Source: JALZEG01 sp046263255 (GTDB taxonomy: Bacteria > Actinomycetota > CADDZG01 > WHSQ01). From it: a stretch of DNA of 64,000 nucleotides. The notes beneath the pieces were generated by a model, which was not told where the DNA came from, did not search any database, and saw only the letters and a list, made by a program, of their open reading frames with translations. Positions 39,017-48,161 of the stretch are shown here, piece by piece. The DNA lies in contig JBHELD010000012.1 in assembly GCA_046263255.1 (NCBI GenBank), positions 1 through 64,000 of the forward strand, written 5' to 3'. Each line of letters begins with the position of its first letter. Within the stretch, counting starts at the first letter, position 1. The position numbers and the translations under genes were made by a program.

Positions 39017-41458
39017 CTACGGCGACTCGCAGTTCAGGCTCGTCTCCCCGTCGCGGCATACGTCGGAATCCGGCCCCCCGTCGAGGTAGTCGTTCCCGAG
39101 GCCCCCGTCGAGCATGTCGTCGCCGCCCTTGCCCTCTATGACGTCGCCGCCGGGTCCGCCCTCGAACGTGTTCGGTCCCTCGTCGCCGCGCAGGAAATCG
39201 GTTGCGGCGGAGCCGACGATCCCCTCGACCGCCAGCAGGTTGTCGGACCCCGAGGCCTGTCCCGTCGCGAACCCGGCCTCGATGTCTGCCGTGACCGGAG
39301 AGGTCACGAGCTCGTACGTCACGACGTCGGCGCCCGCGCCGCCCTCGAGCACGTCGTCGGACGTCCCGCCGTCGAGGACGTCGTCGCCGTCGCCGCCGGC
39401 GAGCTGGTCGACGCCGTCGCGTCCGACGAGAACGTTCGCGCCGCCGTCACCCGTGAGGAAGTCCGGCTTGATCCCGCCGGAGAGGTTCTCGACCGCGGCG
39501 ATCGTGTCGAGTCCCATCCCGTCCGCGGTACCGGCGCCGAGGTCGGCGAACACCTTCTTGCGCGCATCGAGGTAGTCGAGCGTGTCGGTGCCCGCTCCGC
39601 CGTCGTACGCGTCGTCGTTCAGCCCCGCGTGGAGCAGGTCGTCGCCGGAGTCTCCGAAGACCTGGTCGATCCCTCCGAAGTCGTAGATCGTGTCGTTGCC
39701 GTCGCCGCCGCGCGAGACGTCGTCCCCGTAGTTCGCCTCGACGACGTCGTCACCCCCCGCGCCGTCGAGCGTGTCGTTGCCGCTCAGGCCGAGGAGGTGG
39801 TTGGCCGCGGCGTCGCCGGTGAAGACGTCGTCGAAGATCGAGCCGGAGAGGTTCTCGATGCCGGTGAGCGTATCGGCGCCCTGACCGGTCGCCCCTCCGG
39901 TCGTGAGGTTCGCGGTCACGGCCGAGGCCGCGCTCGCGTAGTCGGCGACGTCGATGCCCGCGTTCCCGTCGATGTGGTCGTCGCCGTTGCTGCCTACGAG
40001 CGTGTCGTCGCCGTCGCCTCCGTCGATCGTGTCCGCGCCCGAGCGTCCGGTGATGTGGTTGACGGCCGCGTCGCCGGTGAGCGTGTCGTCGTATCCCGAG
40101 CCGAGGAGGTCCTCGATCTCGAGGAAGCTGTCGGTGCCGTGGCCGGTCGCGACGCCGGTCGCTATCGAGGCGGCGACCGGACCGGGCGCGGTGCCGAAGT
40201 CGAGAGCGTCGAAGCCCTTGCCCCCGACGATCGTGTCGTCGCCGCCGCCCCCGTCGAGCGTGTCGCCGAAGAACTCCCCGAGCTCGGGGTACGAATCCTC
40301 GTCGCCTCCGATGAGCGAGTCGTCCCCGGGCCCGCCGCGCAGCGAGTCCTCGCCGCGCCCTCCCTTGACGTCGTTGGGGCCGGCGTCGCCGATCAACGTG
40401 TCGGTCCCGTAGGTCCCGGTGACGTCCTCGATGTCGTTGAGAAAGTCTTCGCCCGCGCCGCTCGCGGTCCCGATCTCGAGGTTCACGACCACGCTGAACT
40501 GGTCGATGTAGCTCGCCTCGTCGTCGCCGTCCCCGCCGCCGAGGTAGTCGTCGCCGTCACCGCCGAAGAGGATGTCGTTGCCGCCGAACGCCTTCAGCGA
40601 GTCGTTCCCGCCCCTGCCGACGAGGCCGTTCGGGCCGCCGTCACCCTGGATCCGGTCCGCGTACTGCGAGCCGCCGATCGTCTCGACCCCGGTCATCTCG
40701 TCGTCGCCTTCGACGCTCTGAGCGATACCGCGGCTCAGGTCGACGACGACGCCGCGCTCCTGCCGGTCGCGGTACTCGAACGAGATCGAGTCGCGTCCGC
40801 CACCGCCGTCGAAGCGGTCGTCGCCCATGCCGGGGGCCGCGTTGTCGTTGTCCGGCCCCCCGCGCAGCACGTCGTCGCCGTCGCCGCCCGCCAGGTAGTT
40901 CGAGCACGCGCGCTGTCTCTCCTCCTTCTGACACGCGCCGGCGTCGATGACGTCGTCACCGTCCGCGCCGTAGAGGCTGTCGGAGTTGACGCCGCCGATG
41001 AGCGTGTCCGCGCCTGCGTAGCCGTTCAGGTAGTTGCCGTCCTTGCCGCCGTTGAGCAGGTCGTTGCCCTCGTGGCCCTGGAGGTTGTCGTCGCCGGCGT
41101 TGCCGTAGACGGCGTCGGCCCCTTTGCCGGCACGCACGAAGTCCCCCGCGGTTCCGCCCGAGACGCGGTCGGAGCCCTCGGCGGCCTGGATGCGGTCGCG
41201 GCCCCTGTTCCCGCAGAGGAAGTCCTCGCCGGCGAGCCCGGAGATCACGTCGTTGCCGCCTCTGCCCACGATCACGTCCGTGCCGGCAGTCCCGGTGAGG
41301 TTGTCGGGGCCGTTCGTCCCGATCTTCGTGGCGCGCCGGCCGAAGCAGGTCGAGGGCGCGGCCGAGGCGTGCTCGGCCGCGAGGGGGACGACGGCGAACG
41401 CGAGGACGATCGCGAGGGCCGCGGCTGCAGCCGGTGTGCGGGCGGGGATCACGGTCAT
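39017..41458 (-). CDS. Large secreted RTX-repeat calcium-binding protein (813 aa)
   Basis: 813 residues from ATG 41458 (AGGAGAG upstream); longer open sequence upstream is shadow. A signal peptide (MTVIPARTPAAAAALAIVL...AEHASA) precedes STCFGRRATKIGTNG and DFLCGNRGRDRI, then a long series of RTX nonapeptides interrupted by spacer units of the form VTANLTTGGATGQGADTLTGI. These spacers recur about every 40-70 residues and give a regular modular fold. It ends DSDVCRDGETSLNCESP, the cysteine cap shared with RTX2 and RTX4. It has no enzymatic domain. Confidence 0.88.
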   Translation of the reverse strand: MTVIPARTPAAAAALAIVLAFAVVPLAAEHASAAPSTCFGRRATKIGTNGPDNLTGTAGTDVIVGRGGNDVISGLAGEDFLCGNRGRDRIQAAEGSDRVSGGTAGDFVRAGKGADAVYGNAGDDNLQGHEGNDLLNGGKDGNYLNGYAGADTLIGGVNSDSLYGADGDDVIDAGACQKEERQRACSNYLAGGDGDDVLRGGPDNDNAAPGMGDDRFDGGGGRDSISFEYRDRQERGVVVDLSRGIAQSVEGDDEMTGVETIGGSQYADRIQGDGGPNGLVGRGGNDSLKAFGGNDILFGGDGDDYLGGGDGDDEASYIDQFSVVVNLEIGTASGAGEDFLNDIEDVTGTYGTDTLIGDAGPNDVKGGRGEDSLRGGPGDDSLIGGDEDSYPELGEFFGDTLDGGGGDDTIVGGKGFDALDFGTAPGPVAASIATGVATGHGTDSFLEIEDLLGSGYDDTLTGDAAVNHITGRSGADTIDGGDGDDTLVGSNGDDHIDGNAGIDVADYASAASAVTANLTTGGATGQGADTLTGIENLSGSIFDDVFTGDAAANHLLGLSGNDTLDGAGGDDVVEANYGDDVSRGGDGNDTIYDFGGIDQVFGDSGDDLLHAGLNDDAYDGGAGTDTLDYLDARKKVFADLGAGTADGMGLDTIAAVENLSGGIKPDFLTGDGGANVLVGRDGVDQLAGGDGDDVLDGGTSDDVLEGGAGADVVTYELVTSPVTADIEAGFATGQASGSDNLLAVEGIVGSAATDFLRGDEGPNTFEGGPGGDVIEGKGGDDMLDGGLGNDYLDGGPDSDVCRDGETSLNCESP

Positions 41459-41490
41459 AGCTCTCTCCTGTGGTGAGTGCTCATCGGGTC

Positions 41491-42261
41491 CTAGACGCTT
41501 GAGGCGGTCGAACCGGTCCCTCCGGTTTGGTTGGTTTGGGGTGATGTCGGCGCGGCCCGTGCCGTCCGCGCGGCGTTCCAGTGCGTGACGTAGACGACGG
41601 CGGCGCCCGCGGCCGTGACGGCGGCGGTCACGAGCTGGACGAGGGCGGTCTCGCGCTCGTCGCCCGGCGGCCCGTCGGTCACGAGGCCGGGCGCGATCGC
41701 CCGCGTGAGCGCGAAGAGACCCGACGTCCCGGCGCCGATGACGACCATGACCGCGACGAAAGAGACGGCGTAGAGATAGGCGATGTAGGTCCTCTCTCCC
41801 GGCGAGGAGCGGAACGACGAATCGTCGACCAGGGCCCGCGTCCGTCTCCGGTGCCACATCAGCACCGCGCCCGCGGCCACCCCGAGCGCCGCGGCGTTGA
41901 GCGCGTCGCGCGTCCACGCGGTCTCTGCCTCCCGAGGCCCCCCGAAGACGTTCACGTAGCCGGTCGCGCCCGTCACCCTGCACTCGGGGTTTAGCGGGTC
42001 GGTGGAGCAGTCGACCGTCGTCTCGTCCGCCTCGAGGAACGCCAGCTTCGCCAGCGGGGCCGCGATGGACGCGACCGCGTAGAGGACCGTGAAGATCGCG
42101 ACGAACGAGACGAGCGACAGGTAGAGCGCGTACGCCCGGTGGGATCCGGCGTCGAGCGCTCCGCGGTCCCCCGCGAGGGCGATGATCCCCAACAAGACGA
42201 TCCCGACGAGCGCGAGCGGCACGATCACGAGATCCAGCACGCCGAAGCCGTATCCGAACAC
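41491..42261 (-). CDS. Five- to six-helix membrane protein, unknown (possibly DUF5671-like)
   Basis: 256 residues from GTG 42261. Hydrophobic segments include LDLVIVPLALVGIVLLGIIA, AYALYLSLVSFVAIFTVLYA, TYIAYLYAVSFVAVMVVIGA and LVQLVTAAVTAAGAAVVYVT. A loop near 85-110 has two cysteines (VDCSTDPLNPECRVT), probably on the outside and disulfide-linked. The paired AYxLYLxSFVA... helices are reminiscent of DUF5671 proteins, but this is a weak call. It is 32 bp upstream of RTX3 on the same strand and may be co-transcribed with it. Confidence 0.7.
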   Translation of the reverse strand: MFGYGFGVLDLVIVPLALVGIVLLGIIALAGDRGALDAGSHRAYALYLSLVSFVAIFTVLYAVASIAAPLAKLAFLEADETTVDCSTDPLNPECRVTGATGYVNVFGGPREAETAWTRDALNAAALGVAAGAVLMWHRRRTRALVDDSSFRSSPGERTYIAYLYAVSFVAVMVVIGAGTSGLFALTRAIAPGLVTDGPPGDERETALVQLVTAAVTAAGAAVVYVTHWNAARTARAAPTSPQTNQTGGTGSTASSV

Positions 42262-42332
42262 GGAGCCCTCCCGCCGTAGGTGTCCAGCCGCGCCGCGACT
42301 ATATGGACATACCTCCCTTCTATGCTGGCGGC

Positions 42333-43397
42333 ATGCGTACGGGGCGCGCCGATCTGCCGCTGCACGAGGGGCGCGCCCCCGCGTGGCTTTTCGAGCGGAT
42401 GCGCCTGCTCGCGCGCGAGATCGGACGCGCGATCGTCCAGGAGGAGGGGCCTCACGGCCTCCTGCGGAAGGCGTCGGATCCCTTCTGGTTCCAGGCGTTC
42501 GGGTGCGTCCTCGGGTTCGACTGGCACTCGAGCGGCCTCACCACGACTGCGTGCGGCGCGCTCAAGGAGGGGCTGCGCCCGCTGTTCGGCGAGCTCGGCG
42601 TGGTCGTCGCGGGCGGCAAGGGCAAGACGTCGCGGCGGGCGCCGGTGGAGATCGCGAGCGGTTGCGAGGCGTTCGGGCTCGACGCCGCGCCGCTCGTGCG
42701 CGCGAGCCGTCTGTCGGCGAAGGTGGACTCGGCCGCGGTGCAGGACGGCTACGACGTCTACCACCACACGTTCCTGTTCTCGTCGGACGGGGCGTGGACG
42801 GTCGTGCAGCAGGGGATGAACCAGTCCAACGGGATGGCCCGGCGCTATCACTGGTACACCGCGCCGACGTTCGTCTCCGATCCCCACGCCGGCGTCGCCG
42901 GCCGCGCGGAGGCGGCGGTGACGAACCTCGTGGCGTCGTCGGGCGCGCAGAACCGGGATGTCTCGGTTGCGCTCGCGCGCGAGGAGCCGTCCAAGGTGTC
43001 GGGCGAGCTCGCGCGCATGCGCACGCTCACGATGCCGCGGCACCACTTCGTGCGCGTGGCCGACCTCCATCCCGGGCGGGTCGAGAGGGTCCTGCTGAAG
43101 GCATACGAGGCCCAGCCCGAGGACTACACGGCGCTGCTCGCGGTCCCGGGGGTGGGCGCGAAGGGGCTGCGCGCGCTGGCGCTGGTCGCCGAGGTGACGT
43201 ACGGCGCGCCGGCGTCGGTCGAGGATCCCGTGTCGTTCTCGTTCGCGCACGGCGGCAAGGATGGGACGCCGTTCCCGGTCGACCGCGCGACGTACGACTC
43301 GACGATCGAGTCGCTCAAGCGCGCGGTCGACGACGCACAGGCGGGACGGAGGGACAAGCGGGCCGCGCTGCAGAGGCTCGCGCGCCTGAGGGCTTAG
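42333..43397 (+). CDS. DUF763 domain protein
   Basis: 354 residues from ATG 42333. The N-terminus RTGRADLPLHEGRAPAWLFE is the DUF763 hallmark, and VQQGMNQSNGMARRYHWY and VPGVGAKGLRALALVAEV are its conserved blocks; the latter resembles a helix-hairpin-helix. The family has no established biochemical role, and DNA-related function is only suggested by that motif. It is divergent from the membrane protein gene (71 bp apart) and overlaps the minus-strand small gene at its 3' end. Confidence 0.9.
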   Translation: MRTGRADLPLHEGRAPAWLFERMRLLAREIGRAIVQEEGPHGLLRKASDPFWFQAFGCVLGFDWHSSGLTTTACGALKEGLRPLFGELGVVVAGGKGKTSRRAPVEIASGCEAFGLDAAPLVRASRLSAKVDSAAVQDGYDVYHHTFLFSSDGAWTVVQQGMNQSNGMARRYHWYTAPTFVSDPHAGVAGRAEAAVTNLVASSGAQNRDVSVALAREEPSKVSGELARMRTLTMPRHHFVRVADLHPGRVERVLLKAYEAQPEDYTALLAVPGVGAKGLRALALVAEVTYGAPASVEDPVSFSFAHGGKDGTPFPVDRATYDSTIESLKRAVDDAQAGRRDKRAALQRLARLRA

Positions 43398-43566
43398 CGC
43401 TCTCGTGGCGTCGGCAGTCGGGACCGACTGCGCGTGGGCGTCCCCCGGGAGGTGGAGGGGGGGCCGCCGCGGGATGCCATTCCTTCGACGCCGCGTCCCA
43501 GGAGAGCCGGTCACCGGACTTCGTCTCCTGCCACCAGGTGCCATCGCGCTGTATCGGATCCGCCAT
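43315..43566 (-). CDS. Small Trp-rich protein overlapping DUF763 end
   Basis: 83 residues from ATG 43566. The first half MADPIQRDGTWWQETKSGDR, then LSWDAASKEWHPAA, is convincing (a WW-like, water-soluble tryptophan motif seen in short actinobacterial proteins). The tail, after a run of prolines, is Arg/Pro-rich and lies antisense to the DUF763 gene for 83 bp, so the real stop may be closer, or the tail may be poorly conserved. Function unknown. Confidence 0.5.
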   Translation of the reverse strand: MADPIQRDGTWWQETKSGDRLSWDAASKEWHPAAAPPPPPGGRPRAVGPDCRRHESAKPSGARASAARPACPSVPPVRRRPRA

Positions 43567-43712
43567 CGTCACGCCCCCGCGGTTATCCGCCGGTTCCGGC
43601 CGATCGCGACAGCCTACTCACGGGTGCGTCGCCCGCTGCGGCAGATTTCGGCCGGGTGGGAAAGCGCGTCACCGACGGCCCGACCGCAGGAACAACCGAT
43701 GCGCCGGAGGGG

Positions 43713-45206
43713 CTAAGGCTCGCCCCAGATCGCGTTGCGGATCGCGTCGATCCCCGCGATGAAGTTGTCCACCTCGGTGCGGTCCGGCAGCGGCTTCTTG
43801 CCGAGCAGGACGTCCAGCGCCAGCGCCTTCGACTCCGCGGTGACGACGCCGTAGCCCTGGTGGAGGTAGTAGACGGGCGTCGTCGGGCGGACGGCGTAGT
43901 CCCACGTGATCTTCTCGGGATCCGCGGGGACGGGGAACGCGGTCTTCTGCACGAGCGCCTCTGCCTCGAGCCTCGTCAGCTTCCCGTCGTCGAGCGGCCC
44001 CGCCGCGAGCTTCTTCTTGCCGGCCGCGACGACCTGGTCGGGACGCTGGCCGCCGGTGGTGTCGCCGAGCTCGACGCGCGCGCGCTCGACGATCGCGGAG
44101 AGGACGCCGGCGGTCGTGGGGGCCGCGCAGGACGTGCCGCCGAAGTCGCGCGTCTGCACGTTCTCCTTGTCCAGGACGGTCTTGACGCCGAACGCACCCG
44201 CGGCGCGCCACTTCGAGCCGAACGACGAGACGTCGACCGGGATCGAGTGCCACCAGTGGGCCTGGCCGTTGATCGGCGACGCGGCCCCCACGGTGAGCTG
44301 CCATGCCGGCCCCGACCACGGGTCGGTCATCGATATGTCGGAGTCCGGCGTCTTGCACTTGCACGGGTCCTCGACCGGGCCGCCCGGGGTGAACACCGTC
44401 GACGAGTTCGTGTTCGTCGCGCCGTTGCCGGCGGAGAACAGGATGCTCTGCCCCCGGCGCGTCGCGGCGCGGGTCGTCTCGGGATCGCCGAGCGGGAGGT
44501 TCGCCCGGTTCCCCCAAGAGTTCGAGACGACGTCGATCCACGGCTGTGCGGTCGCCCACTCGAGGCTGCGCTCGCCGAGGCCCTCGACCATCACGATCAG
44601 GGCCTTCGGGTTCGAGCCGAACTTCGTCCCCGTCCCGACGCTCACGACGCCGGTGCCGTGGCCCTGGTCGTCGAGGATCTTGCGCTCGAGCCAGTCGCCG
44701 GTCGTGTCGCCCGCGGCGCGGGAGATCCCGCCGATGATCCTCGTGCCGGGGAACCAGTAGAGCCGGTCGCCCTCGACGGCCTTCCACATGGCGTCGTCGG
44801 CCTCGCGCGCGGCCTCGTAGCCCTTTGCGTCGGCGACGCCGAAGGAGGGCCTTAGCGCGGGGGCCTGGGCCGGGTACCCCTCGATGAACTTCGACGGGTG
44901 GTGCACGAACTCCGGCGCACGGAAGTCCTGGTGGTACGGGTTGATGCCACTGTCGACGAACGCGACGACGACGAACGGCTTGCGCTCGAACGCCGCGAGC
45001 GAGCACGCGACCTGCTTGGGCCTCGGAAGCTTCAGGCAGCTCTGGTCGATGCGGATCCTGTCGCCGTTCGACCAGTGCCCGGTGTCGTTCTCCGCGAACC
45101 ACTGGTCGCGCGGGGGCGTCGGCGGGATCTCCTGGGCCGCCGAGAGGGACGGGACGAGGGCGGCCGCGAGGGCCGCGAGCAAGACGAGGGACAGCGATCT
45201 GCGCAT
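43713..45206 (-). CDS. Secreted S8 family serine peptidase (subtilisin-like)
   Basis: 497 residues from ATG 45206, preceded by GAGGGG. A Sec signal peptide (MRRSLSLVLLAALAAALVPSLSA) leads to the subtilase core. The triad is complete: Asp in VVVAFVDSGIN, His in DDQGHGTGVV and Ser in GGTSCAAPTTAG. There is no long propeptide. The C-terminal 100 residues have no recognised domain. It is related to the second S8 gene at 49817 (shared VSNSxGN, SAGNG and PWID blocks). It is probably secreted to the cell surface; substrates are unknown. Confidence 0.92.
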   Translation of the reverse strand: MRRSLSLVLLAALAAALVPSLSAAQEIPPTPPRDQWFAENDTGHWSNGDRIRIDQSCLKLPRPKQVACSLAAFERKPFVVVAFVDSGINPYHQDFRAPEFVHHPSKFIEGYPAQAPALRPSFGVADAKGYEAAREADDAMWKAVEGDRLYWFPGTRIIGGISRAAGDTTGDWLERKILDDQGHGTGVVSVGTGTKFGSNPKALIVMVEGLGERSLEWATAQPWIDVVSNSWGNRANLPLGDPETTRAATRRGQSILFSAGNGATNTNSSTVFTPGGPVEDPCKCKTPDSDISMTDPWSGPAWQLTVGAASPINGQAHWWHSIPVDVSSFGSKWRAAGAFGVKTVLDKENVQTRDFGGTSCAAPTTAGVLSAIVERARVELGDTTGGQRPDQVVAAGKKKLAAGPLDDGKLTRLEAEALVQKTAFPVPADPEKITWDYAVRPTTPVYYLHQGYGVVTAESKALALDVLLGKKPLPDRTEVDNFIAGIDAIRNAIWGEP

Positions 45207-45531
45207 GCCCCTCAATTGGCGTCCGGGGGCCGGAATCCTGTCGACGCGGGGGCGCGGCCGGCGAAAGCGTCGATTTCTCCCGCGGTCCGGGAGAAATCGA
45301 CGAGCCGGGCGCCGCCGGCCTCACACCCGGAGCGGCTTCTCTTCCTCCTCCAGCTGCGCCGCCTCCCGGCTAGCTCGTCGAGGTGCTCTCCCTCGCCCGC
45401 GACGGCGACCTTCGGGATCAGGCGGTCGGTACCGAGAGTGGATCGCGACGCGGCCCGTTGCCGGAAGTGCGCAGCCGGAAGAACGCAATTCGTCCCCTCG
45501 CGCCCGAAACCTCGACGCCAGGAAGCGTGGG
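45207..45531. other. Intergenic region with 15-bp inverted repeat
   Basis: About 325 bp without a gene between S8 peptidase 1 and RTX4. It contains a perfect 15-bp inverted repeat at 45268-45302. The open frames crossing it are low-complexity and I do not call them. Confidence 0.6.
45268..45302. promoter_or_regulatory. 15-bp perfect inverted repeat
   Basis: CGTCGATTTCTCCCG (45268-45282), a 5-nt loop CGGTC, then CGGGAGAAATCGACG (45288-45302). The T-rich middle stands out in GC-rich DNA. It lies about 60-95 bp upstream of the S8 peptidase start and downstream of RTX4; no T run follows, so an operator is as likely as a terminator. Confidence 0.5.
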
Positions 45532-46926
45532 CTACTGCGAAGGGGCGCTTCCGGGAACGTCTCCGGACGTAAGGACCCGCAGCATCCGGAGAAGCTGAGC
45601 GAGGACCTCCCGGGATCCGTCGCCCACGAGAGGGAGCGGAAGCGAAGGCAGCGGTGCGAACGCCTGCCGGGACCGCGACGAAGCGACGCCCGCGCCGTTC
45701 GTGGTCGATGTCTCACAGCCGGTGACGGTTTCACCTTCGACACACTGGTCGTCGCCGCGGCCGCCCTTGATCCTGTCGCGACCGTCTCCACCCGCGAGCT
45801 TGTCTCCGCCTCCGCCGCCCGCGACGAGGTCGTCCGCGCCTCCGGCTTTGACCACGTCGACGGCGCCGCCCCCGAGCAGCACGTTTCGTCCGCCGTCACC
45901 GATGATGACCTGGCTCTCGGAACCGCCGGCGACGTTCTCGAAGCCGGCGATCGTGTCGGAGAACTCCGTTCCCACCGCGGTCCCGGTCGAGAGATCGATC
46001 GTTCCCTGAAACTCGTAGTAGACGGTGTCGTTCCCGCGCCCGCCCCGAACCGTGCCCTGGCCATAGTGGCGATACGCGACGTCGTCTCCACCCCTGCCCA
46101 CGATCCGGTCGTTCCCGCCGACTCCGCCGATGAGCTCGTTGTCGCCACTGCCGCCGGCGAGCACGTCGTCGTACGACGACCCGAAGATGTTCTCTGCGCT
46201 CAGAAGGACGTCGTTTCCCTCTCCCGTCGCCGTGCGGCTGCGAAGGTCGACGTGGACGGGCGCCGGCGAGTCGATGAACGCGGCGTAGTCGCGGCCGCGA
46301 CTGCCGCGCAGGATGTCGTCACCCGAGTAGCCGAGGAGTGAGTCGCCACCGCCGCCGCCGTCGAGCACGTCGTCGCCGCCGTGGCCGATCAGGACGTTGC
46401 CCCGGGAGTTGCCCGTGATCGCGTCGGCGAACAAGGAGCCCTCCACCTGGTGCACCCCCCTGATCGCGTCGCGTCCCCAACCGCGAGCTCGTCCGGCGGC
46501 GAGGTCGACGACGACTCCACGCGGTGACCGGAGATAGTCGACGACGTTGATGCGATCCCCGCCGCCGACGACGCGGTCTCGACCCCCTGCCGGATAGAAC
46601 CAGTCCATGCCGAGGCCGCCCCGCATGACGTCGTCGCCGGGGCCCCCGCAGATGGAGTCGTGGCCGGCGTAGCCGACGATGCGATCGTCGCCCGCACCCG
46701 CCCAGAAAACGTCTTGTCCTGCGGTCCCGCGAAGGACGTCGTCACCGGAGGTGCCGCGCACCGTGACCTTCCGGATGCCGCAGAAGTGCTCTTGTGCCGC
46801 GCGGGCGGGAAGAGAAAGAAAGGGCCCGGTCAGCCCGAGGAGCCCGATCGCGACGATCGCGCTGGCCGTTGGGGCACCGAGTGATCCCGGCGATCGCACA
46901 CCGCGACGCGCGCGCCTCGGCGGCAT
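45532..46926 (-). CDS. Secreted RTX-repeat calcium-binding protein (RTX4)
   Basis: About 464 residues from ATG 46926, giving MPPRRARRGVRSPGSLG and a hydrophobic signal (TASAIVAIGLLGLTGPFLSL). A GTG at 46956 would overlap the upstream stop as GTGA, so the start is uncertain. After HFCGIRKVTVRGTSGDDVLR come many GGxGxDxUx repeats and VTADLxxG-like spacer units; DDQCVEGETVTGCETSTT then closes the repeat region, 45 residues before the end. It is close in design to RTX2 and RTX3. It is probably co-transcribed with the secreted gene at 46953-48011. Confidence 0.82.
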   Translation of the reverse strand: MPPRRARRGVRSPGSLGAPTASAIVAIGLLGLTGPFLSLPARAAQEHFCGIRKVTVRGTSGDDVLRGTAGQDVFWAGAGDDRIVGYAGHDSICGGPGDDVMRGGLGMDWFYPAGGRDRVVGGGDRINVVDYLRSPRGVVVDLAAGRARGWGRDAIRGVHQVEGSLFADAITGNSRGNVLIGHGGDDVLDGGGGGDSLLGYSGDDILRGSRGRDYAAFIDSPAPVHVDLRSRTATGEGNDVLLSAENIFGSSYDDVLAGGSGDNELIGGVGGNDRIVGRGGDDVAYRHYGQGTVRGGRGNDTVYYEFQGTIDLSTGTAVGTEFSDTIAGFENVAGGSESQVIIGDGGRNVLLGGGAVDVVKAGGADDLVAGGGGGDKLAGGDGRDRIKGGRGDDQCVEGETVTGCETSTTNGAGVASSRSRQAFAPLPSLPLPLVGDGSREVLAQLLRMLRVLTSGDVPGSAPSQ

Positions 46927-46952
46927 TCCTCGAGCCAGCAACGCCGCCGCGC

Positions 46953-48011
46953 TCACTCCTCTGTCGGCAGCCATGACTCTGCGTACTCGATGGCGTCCGC
47001 GGACGCTCCGTCGACGGACATCCCGGGGCAATAGAGCTCGGCCGTGGCTTTCGCCGTATCTCGCTCTTCGTCGATCTGATTGGGACCGCCTCCGTCAACG
47101 GCATGCCCCCTGACACGAATTCTGTAGACAGCGGTCTGCTGTTTCGTGCACGGCTCTGCGATCTTCTTCGAGGCGTCCCCCCAGACGCCCCCCTCGCTGA
47201 TGATCTTCTTCTTTTCCCTGCAGCCCATCTTCGTCCAGGCACCCGCCACCGCGCGATGGAGACATACCTTGATCTCGACGAACGATACGAACTCGCCACA
47301 TTCGAAGGTTCCGCGCCCCACGACCATCCCACCTCCAGCCGAGATGCGAGGACCCGATACCGACGCTTCGCATTCCAGATCCGAGAGCTCCGCATCCATC
47401 TCCCAGGCCAGGTCGACAACGTCGTCTGGATCCGGGCACGTCTCGCGCGCCTCGTCCGCGTTGTCGAGGTCGCAGGCGCTCCACGGCCCGAGGGGATCCT
47501 GGGCCGCGTCGCACGCGCCGGCGTCGCATACCAGGCCCACCAGCTCCTCGGTGCCGTCGTTGCCGCACCCGTCGTCGCCACATTCGAGTGGACTTTCAAC
47601 CGCACCCATCACCGTTGCGTCCGGCGGAGGAGTGGTGACGGGCGCGACTGGCTCCGGCACGACAGACGTCGCTTCGGTCATCGGCGCGGCGACGAACGCG
47701 CCGCTGTCGTGCGAAGTGGGGTCGGTGCGCGTCAGGCCGATGAGCCGGTTCGACGCGGCATCGGCCATCGCGTAGGCGAACGTCTCTTCATTCGTCGTCC
47801 CGGGCTCGAACACGGCTATTCCGCCACCAGGCGGAAAGCCCGTGGTGCTGTCGAGAGGGATCGACACGGAATCGCCTGCGAGCTCGGCGGCAACGGGCTC
47901 GAGCAGCGTCGCGCCGACCGGCTCCGCACCTGAGATCCCGCCGGCGCCCGCAAGACTCCCCACCACCACGGCCACGATGAGTGCAACGCGCGCAACCCCC
48001 CGATATCCCAT
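46953..48011 (-). CDS. Secreted cysteine-rich protein of unknown function
   Basis: About 352 residues from ATG 48011 (a GTG at 48044 adds 11). A signal peptide (GYRGVARVALIVAVVVGSLA) precedes a long N-terminal region with TTGFPPGGGIAVFEPGTTNE, a proline-rich hinge (EPVAPVTTPPPDATV), and a C-terminal part with many cysteines (LECGDDGCGN, VCDAGACD, ACDLDNADEARETCP). This suggests a disulfide-rich exoprotein. No catalytic domain is recognised. It is immediately upstream of RTX4, which may start by overlap. Confidence 0.72.
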   Translation of the reverse strand: MGYRGVARVALIVAVVVGSLAGAGGISGAEPVGATLLEPVAAELAGDSVSIPLDSTTGFPPGGGIAVFEPGTTNEETFAYAMADAASNRLIGLTRTDPTSHDSGAFVAAPMTEATSVVPEPVAPVTTPPPDATVMGAVESPLECGDDGCGNDGTEELVGLVCDAGACDAAQDPLGPWSACDLDNADEARETCPDPDDVVDLAWEMDAELSDLECEASVSGPRISAGGGMVVGRGTFECGEFVSFVEIKVCLHRAVAGAWTKMGCREKKKIISEGGVWGDASKKIAEPCTKQQTAVYRIRVRGHAVDGGGPNQIDEERDTAKATAELYCPGMSVDGASADAIEYAESWLPTEE

Positions 48012-48161
48012 CGAGCCGCCTTCCGCCTCACAAGCGGTCCCCACCGCCTGGCCTGGCGGGCAGTATGGCGTAGTTAACTCAGACTAGTCAAGGAGTACTT
48101 CTCATAGTTATTCGGCGGCCGCCCCGCCAAAGCCCCTCACGGCCAGTGACGGGTGCCAGCG

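Noticed and set aside
22384..41458. RTX repeat DNA as a CRISPR array
   Set aside because: The repeats are in-frame 27-bp coding units, degenerate, and lack constant spacers.
36368..41476. 1702-residue plus-strand open frame spanning malQ and RTX3
   Set aside because: It crosses two genuine genes in other frames and shows only GC-driven, repeat-driven sequence.
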